Below are positions 1 through 5,395 of a stretch of DNA of 9,750 nt, in pieces. Source of the stretch: Clostridiales bacterium. Its GTDB lineage: Bacteria; Bacillota; Clostridia; Christensenellales; Aristaeellaceae. A program made the translations under genes and the position numbers. The stretch is from assembly GCA_022776785.1 (NCBI GenBank), contig JALFHA010000006.1, forward strand, positions 1 to 9,750, read 5' to 3'. The stretch's first letter is position 1. Each line of letters opens with the position of its first letter. The notes under the pieces were generated by a model that had not been told where the DNA came from, made no database searches, and saw only the letters and a program-made list of their open reading frames with translations.

Positions 1-283
1 TTTTCGGTGTTTCATAATCATAGGATAGATATTTCGTCATCATGTAGCCGTTTTCCATGCCGATGACGACGGCGCTGTACCCGTTCCACGCTTCGCCTGT
101 CACCCACACCGGGCAACCGGTGAAATACAGGCCCATCGACGGCTCGTCCTTCGAGCAGCCCGCACGCAGGTGCACCCTGTCGGACTGCCCGCGCACGGTC
201 GCCCAGCCCTGAGCGCACGCGCACGACGCGAGCAGACACAGCGCAAGCACGAGCGCGATCAGAATTGCTTTCTTCGTTTTCAT
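1..283 (-). CDS. Secreted SH3-like domain protein, 3' end outside window
   Basis: Ninety-four N-terminal residues are visible; the gene runs off the left edge. The start is ATG at 283, with a purine-rich AAAGGGGG stretch a suitable distance upstream. Residues 1-24 form an export signal: basic MKTKK, a hydrophobic core, then L18-A19-S20-C21, which fits a lipobox, so this may be a lipoprotein. Signal peptidase I cleavage after ACA (residue 24) is the alternative. Residues about 28-87 resemble a bacterial SH3 (SH3b) domain: a VRGQSDRVHLRAG start, a central VWVTGEAWNGYSAV strand pair, and a GYMMTKYLS end. Such domains usually bind cell-wall peptides or act as spacers in wall-associated proteins. 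Cys43 and Cys57 within the domain could form a disulfide outside the cell. No catalytic domain is visible, so function is unassigned. It lies downstream of asnA on the same strand, with no sign of a functional link. Confidence 0.7.
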   Translation of the reverse strand, partial: MKTKKAILIALVLALCLLASCACAQGWATVRGQSDRVHLRAGCSKDEPSMGLYFTGCPVWVTGEAWNGYSAVVIGMENGYMMTKYLSYDYETPK

Positions 284-429
284 TGCAAAGCCCCCTTTTC
301 CTTCCCCGCCGTCGGCCCCTGCACGGGTCGATCCGGCGTCTGTCTATATAACGAAGCAGCGGAAGCAAACCCTGCCGTTTCAGGAAAAAACCGGCAAAAT
401 CAGTTCCCGCTGCCTTCATACTCATGCGC
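284..429 (-). other. Intergenic region between asnA and the SH3-like gene
   Basis: This 146-base gap holds no convincing ORF. On the minus strand a hairpin at 373-396 pairs TGCCG with CGGCA, extended by TTT/AAA around one bulged base. It is followed only by a broken T-tract (GGGTTTGCTT), so it is at best a weak terminator for asnA. An AT-rich TTATATAG sits further downstream on the minus strand and could be a -10 element for the SH3-like gene, but I see no good -35 at the right distance. Read-through from asnA is possible. Confidence 0.35.
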
Positions 430-1443
430 TTACAGCAGCGTGATGCCCGCCCTGTCAAACGCCTCGCGGGTCGTCTCATCCCAGATGGAGGACTGCACCT
501 CGCCGATATGCGCTTTGCCCAGCAGCAGCATACACAGTCGGCTCTGACCGATGCCGCCGCCCATCGTCAACGGCAGTCTGCCCTCCAGCAGCATTTTGTG
601 GAAGGGCAGCGCGCGCCGCGCGTCGCACCCGGCGAGCGTGAGCTGGCGGTCGAGCGACTCCGGGCTGACGCGGATGCCCATTGAGGAGATCTCCATCGCG
701 CAGCCCAGCACGGGATGCCAGAAGAAGATGTCGCCGTTCATATCCCAGTCGTCGTAGTCCGGCGCGCGGCCGTCGTGCGGCCTGCCGCTGCGCAGCTTGC
801 CGCCGATGCCCTGGATGAACACCGTGCCGTGCTCGCGCACGAATTCATTCTCGCGCTGCTTGGGCGTGAGGTCGGGATAGCAGTCCTCCAGCTCCTGCGC
901 GGTGACAAACGTCACCTCCCGCGTGAGCAGCGGCGTCTCGCACAGCTGCGGATACTTGCCCCGCACGGTGAGCTGCGTGTCGCAGATGCTCTCCACGATG
1001 GAGCACACCGCCTGATGGAGCGTGAAAATCGTGCGCGATTCCTCGGTGATGACCTTCTCCCAGTCCCACTGATCGACGTAGATGGAGTGCAGGTTGTCCA
1101 GCGCCTCGTCGCGGCGGATGGCGTTCATGTCGGTATAGATACCCTTGCCCGGCAGGATGTCATAGCGGTAGAGCGCCATGCGCTTCCACTTCGCCAGCGA
1201 GTGGACGACCTGCCCCTGCGCAGCAGCGGCGGGGATGTCGAAGCTGACCGGGCGCTCCACACCGTTGAGATCGTCGTTCAAGCCGGAGGACGGCTCGACG
1301 AACAGCGGCGCGGACACGCGCTTGAGGTTGAGCGCGCGGGCCAGCGAATCCTGAAACACGCGCTTGATGAGGCTGATGGCGCTCTGCGTCTGGTAGAGCG
1401 AAAGATGCGGGGCATAGCCCTCAGGAATGAACGATGCGCTCAT
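430..1443 (-). CDS. asnA: Aspartate--ammonia ligase (asparagine synthetase A)
   Basis: This cytoplasmic enzyme makes L-asparagine from L-aspartate, ammonia and ATP, giving AMP and PPi. It is the ammonia-dependent AsnA type, related in fold to class II aminoacyl-tRNA synthetases. The 337 residues fit the family's usual length of about 330-340. Diagnostic blocks, in order: VVHSLAKWKR (79-88), YVDQWDWE (122-129), GIGGKL (212-217), RAPDYDDW with NGDI (226-239), SSMGIRV (253-259) and GGGIGQSRL (295-303). I chose ATG at 1443 because AGGAGA lies about 7 bases upstream and the protein then begins at the family's usual N-terminus. The open frame continues 43 codons upstream but into the promoter. The gene has its own promoter (1525-1553) and an upstream terminator isolating it from the AEC gene, so it is probably monocistronic or read into the next gene. 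No key block is missing. Confidence 0.96.
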   Translation of the reverse strand: MSASFIPEGYAPHLSLYQTQSAISLIKRVFQDSLARALNLKRVSAPLFVEPSSGLNDDLNGVERPVSFDIPAAAAQGQVVHSLAKWKRMALYRYDILPGKGIYTDMNAIRRDEALDNLHSIYVDQWDWEKVITEESRTIFTLHQAVCSIVESICDTQLTVRGKYPQLCETPLLTREVTFVTAQELEDCYPDLTPKQRENEFVREHGTVFIQGIGGKLRSGRPHDGRAPDYDDWDMNGDIFFWHPVLGCAMEISSMGIRVSPESLDRQLTLAGCDARRALPFHKMLLEGRLPLTMGGGIGQSRLCMLLLGKAHIGEVQSSIWDETTREAFDRAGITLL

Positions 1444-1461
1444 GCGGAAATCTCCTCTTTG

Positions 1462-1490
1462 ATGTTTTCCGGTTGTAATGCTTTCCGGTT
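1462..1490. repeat. Tandem 13-base repeat in the asnA leader
   Basis: Two copies of ATGYTTTCCGGTT (1462-1474 and 1478-1490, + strand) differ at one base and start 16 bases apart. They lie between the asnA promoter and its ribosome binding site, next to a GC-rich hairpin at 1495-1510 (CCCCGC/GCGGGG). The leader is only about 75 bases, too short for a T-box. The pair could be a repressor or RNA-binding site; this is inference. Confidence 0.5.
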
Positions 1491-1524
1491 CAGTCCCCGC
1501 CCGCGCGGGGAAAAGCCATGTATG

Positions 1525-1553
1525 AGTATACCGCATCCGGGGAAAATTGCCAA
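1525..1553 (-). promoter_or_regulatory. Sigma-70/SigA promoter of asnA
   Basis: On the minus strand TTGGCA (1553-1548) is followed after exactly 17 bases by TATACT (1530-1525). One mismatch in each box against TTGACA/TATAAT is the only departure from consensus. The predicted transcript starts near 1517 and gives a leader of about 75 bases before the asnA ATG at 1443. Confidence 0.8.
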
Positions 1554-1570
1554 CTGTTTTGTGGCTATTC

Positions 1571-1603
1571 AAAAAGGGAGAGGCGGCGCTTGCCGTCCCT
1601 CCC
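1571..1603 (-). terminator. Rho-independent terminator after the AEC permease gene
   Basis: On the minus strand a GC-rich stem (GGGAG...CTCCC outer pairs, then GGCGGC-type inner pairs, about 11 paired positions with one mismatch and one G-T) closes a 4-base loop. It is followed directly by TTTTT. It begins about 40 bases past the AEC stop codon and ends before the asnA promoter. Confidence 0.88.
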
Positions 1604-1644
1604 CCAGTCGCAGTCCCAACTGCATATAGCCTCGGGCCTTCTGA

Positions 1645-2577
1645 TTACATCAGGCTGAACGCCGCCACCAGCGGGAACAGCACGACTGTCAGCACCGTGC
1701 CCAGCGACAGCGTGGTTGCGACATACTCGCCGTCCTCGCCCATATCGGCGTACAGCGGAATGATGAACGGCGCGGGCAGCGTGTATTGCAGCATGAGCGC
1801 GAGCATCAGCAGCTTGTCATACGGGATAAGGGCAAAGAGCACCGCGGAAACGACGCCCATCACGCCCATCATCACCAGCAGGCGCAGGCCAAGCGTCGTG
1901 GCGACGGGGCGCAGCAGCTTGCGGCTGAAGCGGAGCTGATAGCCCACCACCAGCAGGATGAGCGCGGAGGTCGGCTTGGTGATGAAGTCCATCAGCGAGA
2001 GCAGCACCGTGCCCAGCCCCGTCGGCGCGATGGCCTTATAGACGCCCAGCGCGCCGAGCAGCACGCCCAGCAGCATCCCGACGCAGGCCTTGTTGGTGAG
2101 CATATTGCGCAGCATCGCGCGGGGCGTGAGCTTCTCGCCGCCCGCAGACTTGAGCGCCGCGAGGAACACGGTATAGGCGAACATCGTCTGCCCGATGTCC
2201 ACCATCGCGTACACGGAGGTCTTGCCCGCCCCGGCCAGCAGCGCGTAGAGCGAATAGCCGAGCATACCGCCCTCAAACGAGGTCATCAGCAGCGGCATGA
2301 AGCGCCCGTAAGGCGCGACAAAGCGGCGCAGCAGATAGCCCGCCGCCAGCGAGAGCAGGCAGCCCGCAAACACCAGAACGAAAACCAGCAGCAGCTTGCC
2401 GCTGTACTCCGCCGTGAAGAACGCCTGAAACAGCACCACCGGCAGCAGCACATCGCCGATGATGGCCTTGAGCCCCGCGTGGCGCTCATCGTTGAGCACG
2501 CCCGTGCGCGCGCACACGCGACCGAGCACGATCATAACCAGCACGGGCAGCACCATGCTGATGATTTGAGTGACCAT
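1645..2577 (-). CDS. AEC-family (auxin efflux carrier-like) permease
   Basis: A 310-residue, strongly hydrophobic membrane protein with about ten predicted helices in two halves, as in the auxin efflux carrier (AEC) family. Family-like features are the N-terminal MVLPVLVMIVLGRVCARTGVL, the LPVVLFQAFF segment in the second helix region, SFEGGMLGYSLY mid-protein, and the second-half LQYTLPAPFIIPLYADM with the TLSLGTVLTVVLFPLV end. Bacterial members are linked to export or uptake of small organic acids such as malonate or malate; the substrate here cannot be told. I start at ATG 2577 because it begins at the usual family N-terminus. An in-frame ATG at 2589 abuts the AGGAAGG sequence too closely. 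The gene lies downstream of lsrF but is separated from it by a terminator and a repeat-bearing spacer; I could not identify its promoter with confidence. Confidence 0.85.
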   Translation of the reverse strand: MVTQIISMVLPVLVMIVLGRVCARTGVLNDERHAGLKAIIGDVLLPVVLFQAFFTAEYSGKLLLVFVLVFAGCLLSLAAGYLLRRFVAPYGRFMPLLMTSFEGGMLGYSLYALLAGAGKTSVYAMVDIGQTMFAYTVFLAALKSAGGEKLTPRAMLRNMLTNKACVGMLLGVLLGALGVYKAIAPTGLGTVLLSLMDFITKPTSALILLVVGYQLRFSRKLLRPVATTLGLRLLVMMGVMGVVSAVLFALIPYDKLLMLALMLQYTLPAPFIIPLYADMGEDGEYVATTLSLGTVLTVVLFPLVAAFSLM

Positions 2578-2651
2578 GTTGATTTCCATCCTTCCTCGCT
2601 TGTAGATTTCGCGCAGAAACCAGCTCCGCAAATCTGCCCCGCTTCAATCGT

Positions 2652-2806
2652 AGGCTGCTGCGCAGCCTGCTCTGAAACTGTTCTTCGATTAAAGTATTCT
2701 TTGCGGTTTCCAATCTCCGCCTGCCTGCTTCCCGCACAGCGGGCGGCAGGCTACGATTCCAAACCTGCTTGGGGATTTCATCCCCAAACCCCATCATCGC
2801 TTCGCG
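2652..2806. repeat. Modular hairpin repeat, copy A (lsrF-AEC spacer)
   Basis: A non-coding string of hairpins: AGGCTGC/GCAGCCT (2652-2668), a long stem GCCTGCC...GGCAGGC with inner CCCGC/GCGGG (2719-2751), TTGGGGAT/ATCCCCAA with a TTC loop (2769-2787), and CGC-TTC-GCG (2798-2806). The stretch from about 2759 to 2807 aligns with the corresponding parts of copies B (3782-3975) and C (5197-5373). ACTGTTCTTCG at 2677-2687 recurs exactly at 3784-3794, the left end of copy B. It lacks the 58-base block shared by B and C. It occupies most of the spacer upstream of the AEC permease gene. Confidence 0.75.
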
Positions 2807-2822
2807 CTTATATCTGATGCTT

Positions 2823-2852
2823 AAAAGGGAGAGCCGCAGCCGCAGCCCTCCC
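2823..2852 (-). terminator. Rho-independent terminator of the lsr operon
   Basis: Sixteen bases after the lsrF stop codon, the minus strand forms an 11-bp stem (GGGAG, a G-T pair, GCTGC paired with GCGGC and CTCCC) around a GGCT loop, followed by TTTT. It marks lsrF as the last gene of the operon and separates the AEC gene. Confidence 0.85.
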
Positions 2853-2868
2853 CGACGTTTCTCCGCGG

Positions 2869-3750
2869 TTATGCGTGAATCGCGTCCTGATAGAATTCGT
2901 ATGCTTCCTTATCGGTCGCCTTCTGGTGGACGATCATGCGGATGGCCTTCGCCATCTCCACCGGATGCTCGCTCTGGAAGATATTGCGGCCCATATCCAG
3001 GCCGCGCGCGCCGCCCTGAATGGAGCGGTATGCCAGCGTGAGCGCCTCGTCCTCGGGCAGCTTCTTGCCGCCGGCCACGACGATCGGCACGGGGCAGGCC
3101 GCAACGACCTCCTCGAAGTTCTCGCAGTAGTAGGTCTTGACGAGCTGCACGCCCATCTCCGCGACGATGCGCGTCGCGAGCTTGAAGAAGCGGTCGGTGC
3201 GCTCCATCTGCTTGCCGACAGCCACCACGCCGAGCGTCGGGATACTGTAGCGCATACCCGCGTTGATGCAGCGGGAGAGGTTGTCGATGGAGGAGAGCTG
3301 GCCGTCCGCGCCGATGAAGGTCTGCACGGCGATGCAGTCGGCGTTCATGCGAATCGCGTCCTCGATATCCACGGCGACGACCTCATGGCTGAGGTCATCG
3401 TTGAGCATGGAGGAGCCGGACGTCACGCGCAGGGCCACGCCCTTGCGGTACGTCGGGGGAACGCAGGTGCGCAGCGCGCCGCGCGTGCCCATGAACACAT
3501 CCACCTGCTCGGCGAGCTTGGGGATGACGAGGTCGAGGCGCTCCAGACCCGCAGTGGAGCCCATGAAGTAGCCGTGGTCGAAGGCGAACATCACGGTGTT
3601 GCCGCTGACCGGGTCGAAGATGTTGGAGAGGTGGCGCTTCATGCCCCAGTCGAGGTTGTTCGCGCCCTTGACGTGGAAGCTGCCCTGATTGGCAAACGGC
3701 ACGCCGGTATGGTAATCCTTGGCGACCTTGAGTCCATCTTTATCAGCCAT
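2869..3750 (-). CDS. lsrF: 3-hydroxy-2,4-pentadione 5-phosphate thiolase LsrF
   Basis: LsrF belongs to the class I aldolase-like (DeoC/FbaB) TIM-barrel group. In enterobacteria it transfers an acetyl group from the phosphorylated AI-2 derivative P-HPD to CoA, giving acetyl-CoA and DHAP, and so removes the signal. The 293 residues match the E. coli protein in length (291), and conserved blocks line up: LDWGM (33-37), FAFDHGYF (55-62), TRGALR (89-94), the VKTYY block (204-208) with Lys205 at the position of the catalytic lysine (E. coli Lys203), VPIVVAGGKKLP (221-232) and LDMGRNIFQSEHPVEM (251-266). I chose ATG at 3750: AAGGAAG lies about 10 bases upstream, while an in-frame TTG at 3759 would be too near it. 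It is the last gene of the operon, separated from lsrB by a 344-base hairpin-rich spacer. Confidence 0.95.
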   Translation of the reverse strand: MADKDGLKVAKDYHTGVPFANQGSFHVKGANNLDWGMKRHLSNIFDPVSGNTVMFAFDHGYFMGSTAGLERLDLVIPKLAEQVDVFMGTRGALRTCVPPTYRKGVALRVTSGSSMLNDDLSHEVVAVDIEDAIRMNADCIAVQTFIGADGQLSSIDNLSRCINAGMRYSIPTLGVVAVGKQMERTDRFFKLATRIVAEMGVQLVKTYYCENFEEVVAACPVPIVVAGGKKLPEDEALTLAYRSIQGGARGLDMGRNIFQSEHPVEMAKAIRMIVHQKATDKEAYEFYQDAIHA

Positions 3751-3781
3751 GGGAATCAATCTTCCTTTCTGTTTTGCTCCT

Positions 3782-3975
3782 ATACTGTTCTTCGTCTAAA
3801 TCTTTGCTTTGCAAAACTCACCGTCAGGTATCGCTTCGCTCCCTGACTGCTTTTGCAGAATTGCTTCGCAAATAGGAACCTTTGGGCTACCGCCCAAACC
3901 CGCCAAGGGACTTCGCCCCTTGACCCCTTCTTTGCTTCGCGCCTATCCAAGCATCCTTTAGAATGAGAACAGTAT
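3782..3975. mobile_element. MITE-like modular hairpin repeat, copy B (lsrB-lsrF spacer)
   Basis: A 194-base non-coding element bounded by imperfect inverted repeats: 3782-3800 reads ATACTGTTCTTCGTCTAAA, and the minus strand from 3975 to 3957 reads ATACTGTTCTCATTCTAAA (16 of 19 identical, the first ten exact). Inside, left to right: a 58-base block (3816-3873) identical to one in copy C, with a GTCAGG/CCTGAC stem and a TTGC-TTC-GCAA stem; a TTTGGGC/GCCCAAA stem (3881-3898); a CAAGGG/CCCTTG stem (3904-3922); and GCTTCGC (3934-3940). No transposase is nearby and I see no clear target-site duplication, so the mobile-element label is inference. It sits inside the lsr operon between lsrB and lsrF. 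Confidence 0.6.
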
Positions 3976-3990
3976 CAGGTATTGATTGTC

Positions 3991-4009
3991 CTTCCGCGCT
4001 GTGCGGAAG
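3991..4009. repeat. Short perfect hairpin in the lsrB-lsrF spacer
   Basis: CTTCCGC (3991-3997) and GCGGAAG (4003-4009) form a perfect 7-bp stem with a 5-base loop. No T-run follows on either strand, so it is not an intrinsic terminator. Its minus strand, CTGCTTCCGCACAGCG, resembles part of the long stem in copy A (about 2726-2742), suggesting a shared module in inverted orientation. Confidence 0.6.
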
Positions 4010-4039
4010 CAGAGGCGCGCGCCGCGTCATGCCGCGGGG

Positions 4040-4081
4040 CTCACCACAAGAGGAGGGGCCCCGGGGGGCTCCTCCTGTGAG
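4040..4081 (-). promoter_or_regulatory. Strong GC hairpin just after lsrB, no T-tract
   Basis: Starting 13 bases after the lsrB stop, CTCAC (4040-4044) pairs with GTGAG (4077-4081), and AGGAGG (4051-4056) with CCTCCT (4071-4076), plus further G-C pairs closing a C/G-rich loop. The minus-strand sequence that follows is GC-rich with no T-run, so it should not be an efficient intrinsic terminator. A stem here could protect the 3' end of an lsrB-containing mRNA against exonucleases, raising binding-protein levels over LsrF; this is inference from position. Confidence 0.6.
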
Positions 4082-4094
4082 AGGGGATTGCGAA

Positions 4095-5162
4095 TTAGAA
4101 CGGATAGTTCGCCACGTTCTCCGCGGTGAAGACAACGCGCTCGGGCAGCAGCACGACGCCGTTGTTCTCAGCAGCGGTCTCCTGGCCGGCGACGAGATCG
4201 CCATTGGCGAGGATTTCCACGGTGCCGATGCCGGGGACCTCAACCATGTCGCCCACCTTCACGGTGTTGCCCGCGGAGATGTAAGCGGCGAGGTAGCAGC
4301 CCAGAGCGCCCTGGATGCCGCAGTCCCACAGGCCCCAACGGGTGCAGATGCCGTTCTCGAGGTAGGTGGTCATGCCGGAGGGCGGGCAGAAGCCGGTGAT
4401 GGTGACGTCCGCAGCGGTCAGGCCCTTGTTCTGGGCAGCGCCGCACTGGCCGGGCAGAGCGGTAGAGTCGTTGCAGATGATGAGGTCAACATCGGGGTAA
4501 GCCTCGAAGATGGACTCGCCAACGCTGACGGACTGAGCCGGATCCTGGTTGGAGTAGTACGGATCATGCACGGCCACCCAGCTGGGGTAGTTCTCTTTGA
4601 TGTAGGCGTCGCCAGCGACGTACCAGGAGTTCTGGTCAGCCACGGACGGGTTGGAGAAGTGCCAGACGTACTTGACCTCGCCGGTCACGTCCACACCGCG
4701 CTCCTTGAGGGACTCAACGCCCATCTCAACGAGCATCGGGCCGAGCACGTCAGCGGTGCCCTGGGACACCATCAGTGCGCGGGCGTTCGGGGAAACGTCG
4801 GAGTCCCAGGTGCTGACGTAGATGCCAGCCTCCTGCGCCTCGATCAGCTTCTCGTCAAGGGCAGTCGCGTCGACAGAGGAGATGCAGATGGCATCCACGC
4901 CCTTGTCGATCGCCTGCTGGATGAGCTCCAGCTGGGTGGTCACGGAAGCGTCAGGGGAGCCGATATAGTCGACCGTCAGCCCCCACTGCTCAGCGTACTT
5001 CTGAGCGCCGTCGTTCGCGGCCTCGAAGAACGAGTTGCCGGATACCTTCGGGATGAACGCGACGGTCATGCCGTCCACCGGGCTCTTGCCTTCGGCAACA
5101 GCGACGGAGACCAGCGTGAGCGCCATGCACAGCACGAGCAGCATCGACAGGATCTTTTTCAT
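4095..5162 (-). CDS. lsrB: AI-2 substrate-binding protein LsrB
   Basis: LsrB is the extracytoplasmic receptor that delivers AI-2 to the LsrCD channel. The 355-residue protein has a signal peptide (MKKILSMLLV..., likely cut after AVA, residue 23) and a two-lobed periplasmic-binding-protein fold. LsrB-specific features include AFIPK with Lys39, TWDSD (118-122), ADQNSW with Asp176-Gln177, TALP with Pro237, GLWD (277-280) and the C-terminal NGVVLLPERVVF. These correspond to the AI-2 contacts Lys35, Asp116, Asp166, Gln167 and Pro220 of enterobacterial LsrB. The position of Ala222 appears to be Gln239. No lipobox is present (Cys12 follows Leu), unusual for a binding protein of a Gram-positive cell. 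The ATG at 5162 follows GGGAGG by about 9 bases. Both flanks carry related hairpin repeats. A ribose-type receptor is the main alternative, but the linked lsrF makes AI-2 far more likely. Confidence 0.93.
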   Translation of the reverse strand: MKKILSMLLVLCMALTLVSVAVAEGKSPVDGMTVAFIPKVSGNSFFEAANDGAQKYAEQWGLTVDYIGSPDASVTTQLELIQQAIDKGVDAICISSVDATALDEKLIEAQEAGIYVSTWDSDVSPNARALMVSQGTADVLGPMLVEMGVESLKERGVDVTGEVKYVWHFSNPSVADQNSWYVAGDAYIKENYPSWVAVHDPYYSNQDPAQSVSVGESIFEAYPDVDLIICNDSTALPGQCGAAQNKGLTAADVTITGFCPPSGMTTYLENGICTRWGLWDCGIQGALGCYLAAYISAGNTVKVGDMVEVPGIGTVEILANGDLVAGQETAAENNGVVLLPERVVFTAENVANYPF

Positions 5163-5196
5163 GGTTGAATTCCTCCCACGATTTTTATTATCTCAA

Positions 5197-5373
5197 GAGG
5201 TGCTCTCAGCACCTCCTGAAATTCTGAGTTTATGAGTCTGCACAGACTCACCGTCAGGTATCGCTTCGCTCCCTGACTGCTTTTGCAGAATTGCTTCGCA
5301 AATGAGATACGTTGGGCTATCGCCCAAACCTGCTTGAGGGATTTCATCCCTCAAATTCCCTTCTTCGCTTCGC
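5197..5373. repeat. Modular hairpin repeat, copy C (lsrD-lsrB spacer)
   Basis: This stretch fills most of the 233-base gap before lsrB. In order: GAGGTGC/GCACCTC stem (5197-5215); TGAGTCT/AGACTCA stem (5233-5250); the 58-base block 5246-5303, identical base for base to 3816-3873 in copy B; TTGGGC/GCCCAA stem (5312-5327); a perfect 9-bp stem TTGAGGGAT/ATCCCTCAA with a TTC loop (5334-5354); and GCTTCGC (5367-5373). The last two modules also occur in copy A. It begins about 20 bases after the lsrD stop. No promoter for lsrB was recognised here, so lsrB is probably transcribed from upstream. Confidence 0.85.
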
Positions 5374-5395
5374 GCCTTCCACCCTGTTTTTAGGG

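Noticed and set aside
1444..1524. T-box riboswitch upstream of asnA
   Set aside because: The leader from the predicted start is about 75 bases, with no room for a T-box and no antiterminator or terminator pair.
2486..2797. Minus-strand 103-residue open frame over the lsrF-AEC spacer
   Set aside because: It runs through the repeat hairpins and the AEC start in another frame and shows no protein-family features.
4040..4081. Intrinsic terminator after lsrB
   Set aside because: The hairpin is strong but no T-run follows on the minus strand, and lsrF downstream shows no promoter I can support.
5163..5235. Internal promoter for lsrB (GATAAT near 5186-5191)
   Set aside because: No -35 at 16-18 bases upstream on the minus strand; the AT-rich stretch alone is not enough.
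5159..5347. Minus-strand 62-residue open frame between lsrD and lsrB
   Set aside because: It lies over the hairpin repeat, overlaps the lsrB start, has no good ribosome binding site and resembles no family I know.
2797..5373. CRISPR array suggested by repeated blocks
   Set aside because: Repeats are few, unequal, far apart and separated by genes; there is no regular spacer pattern.
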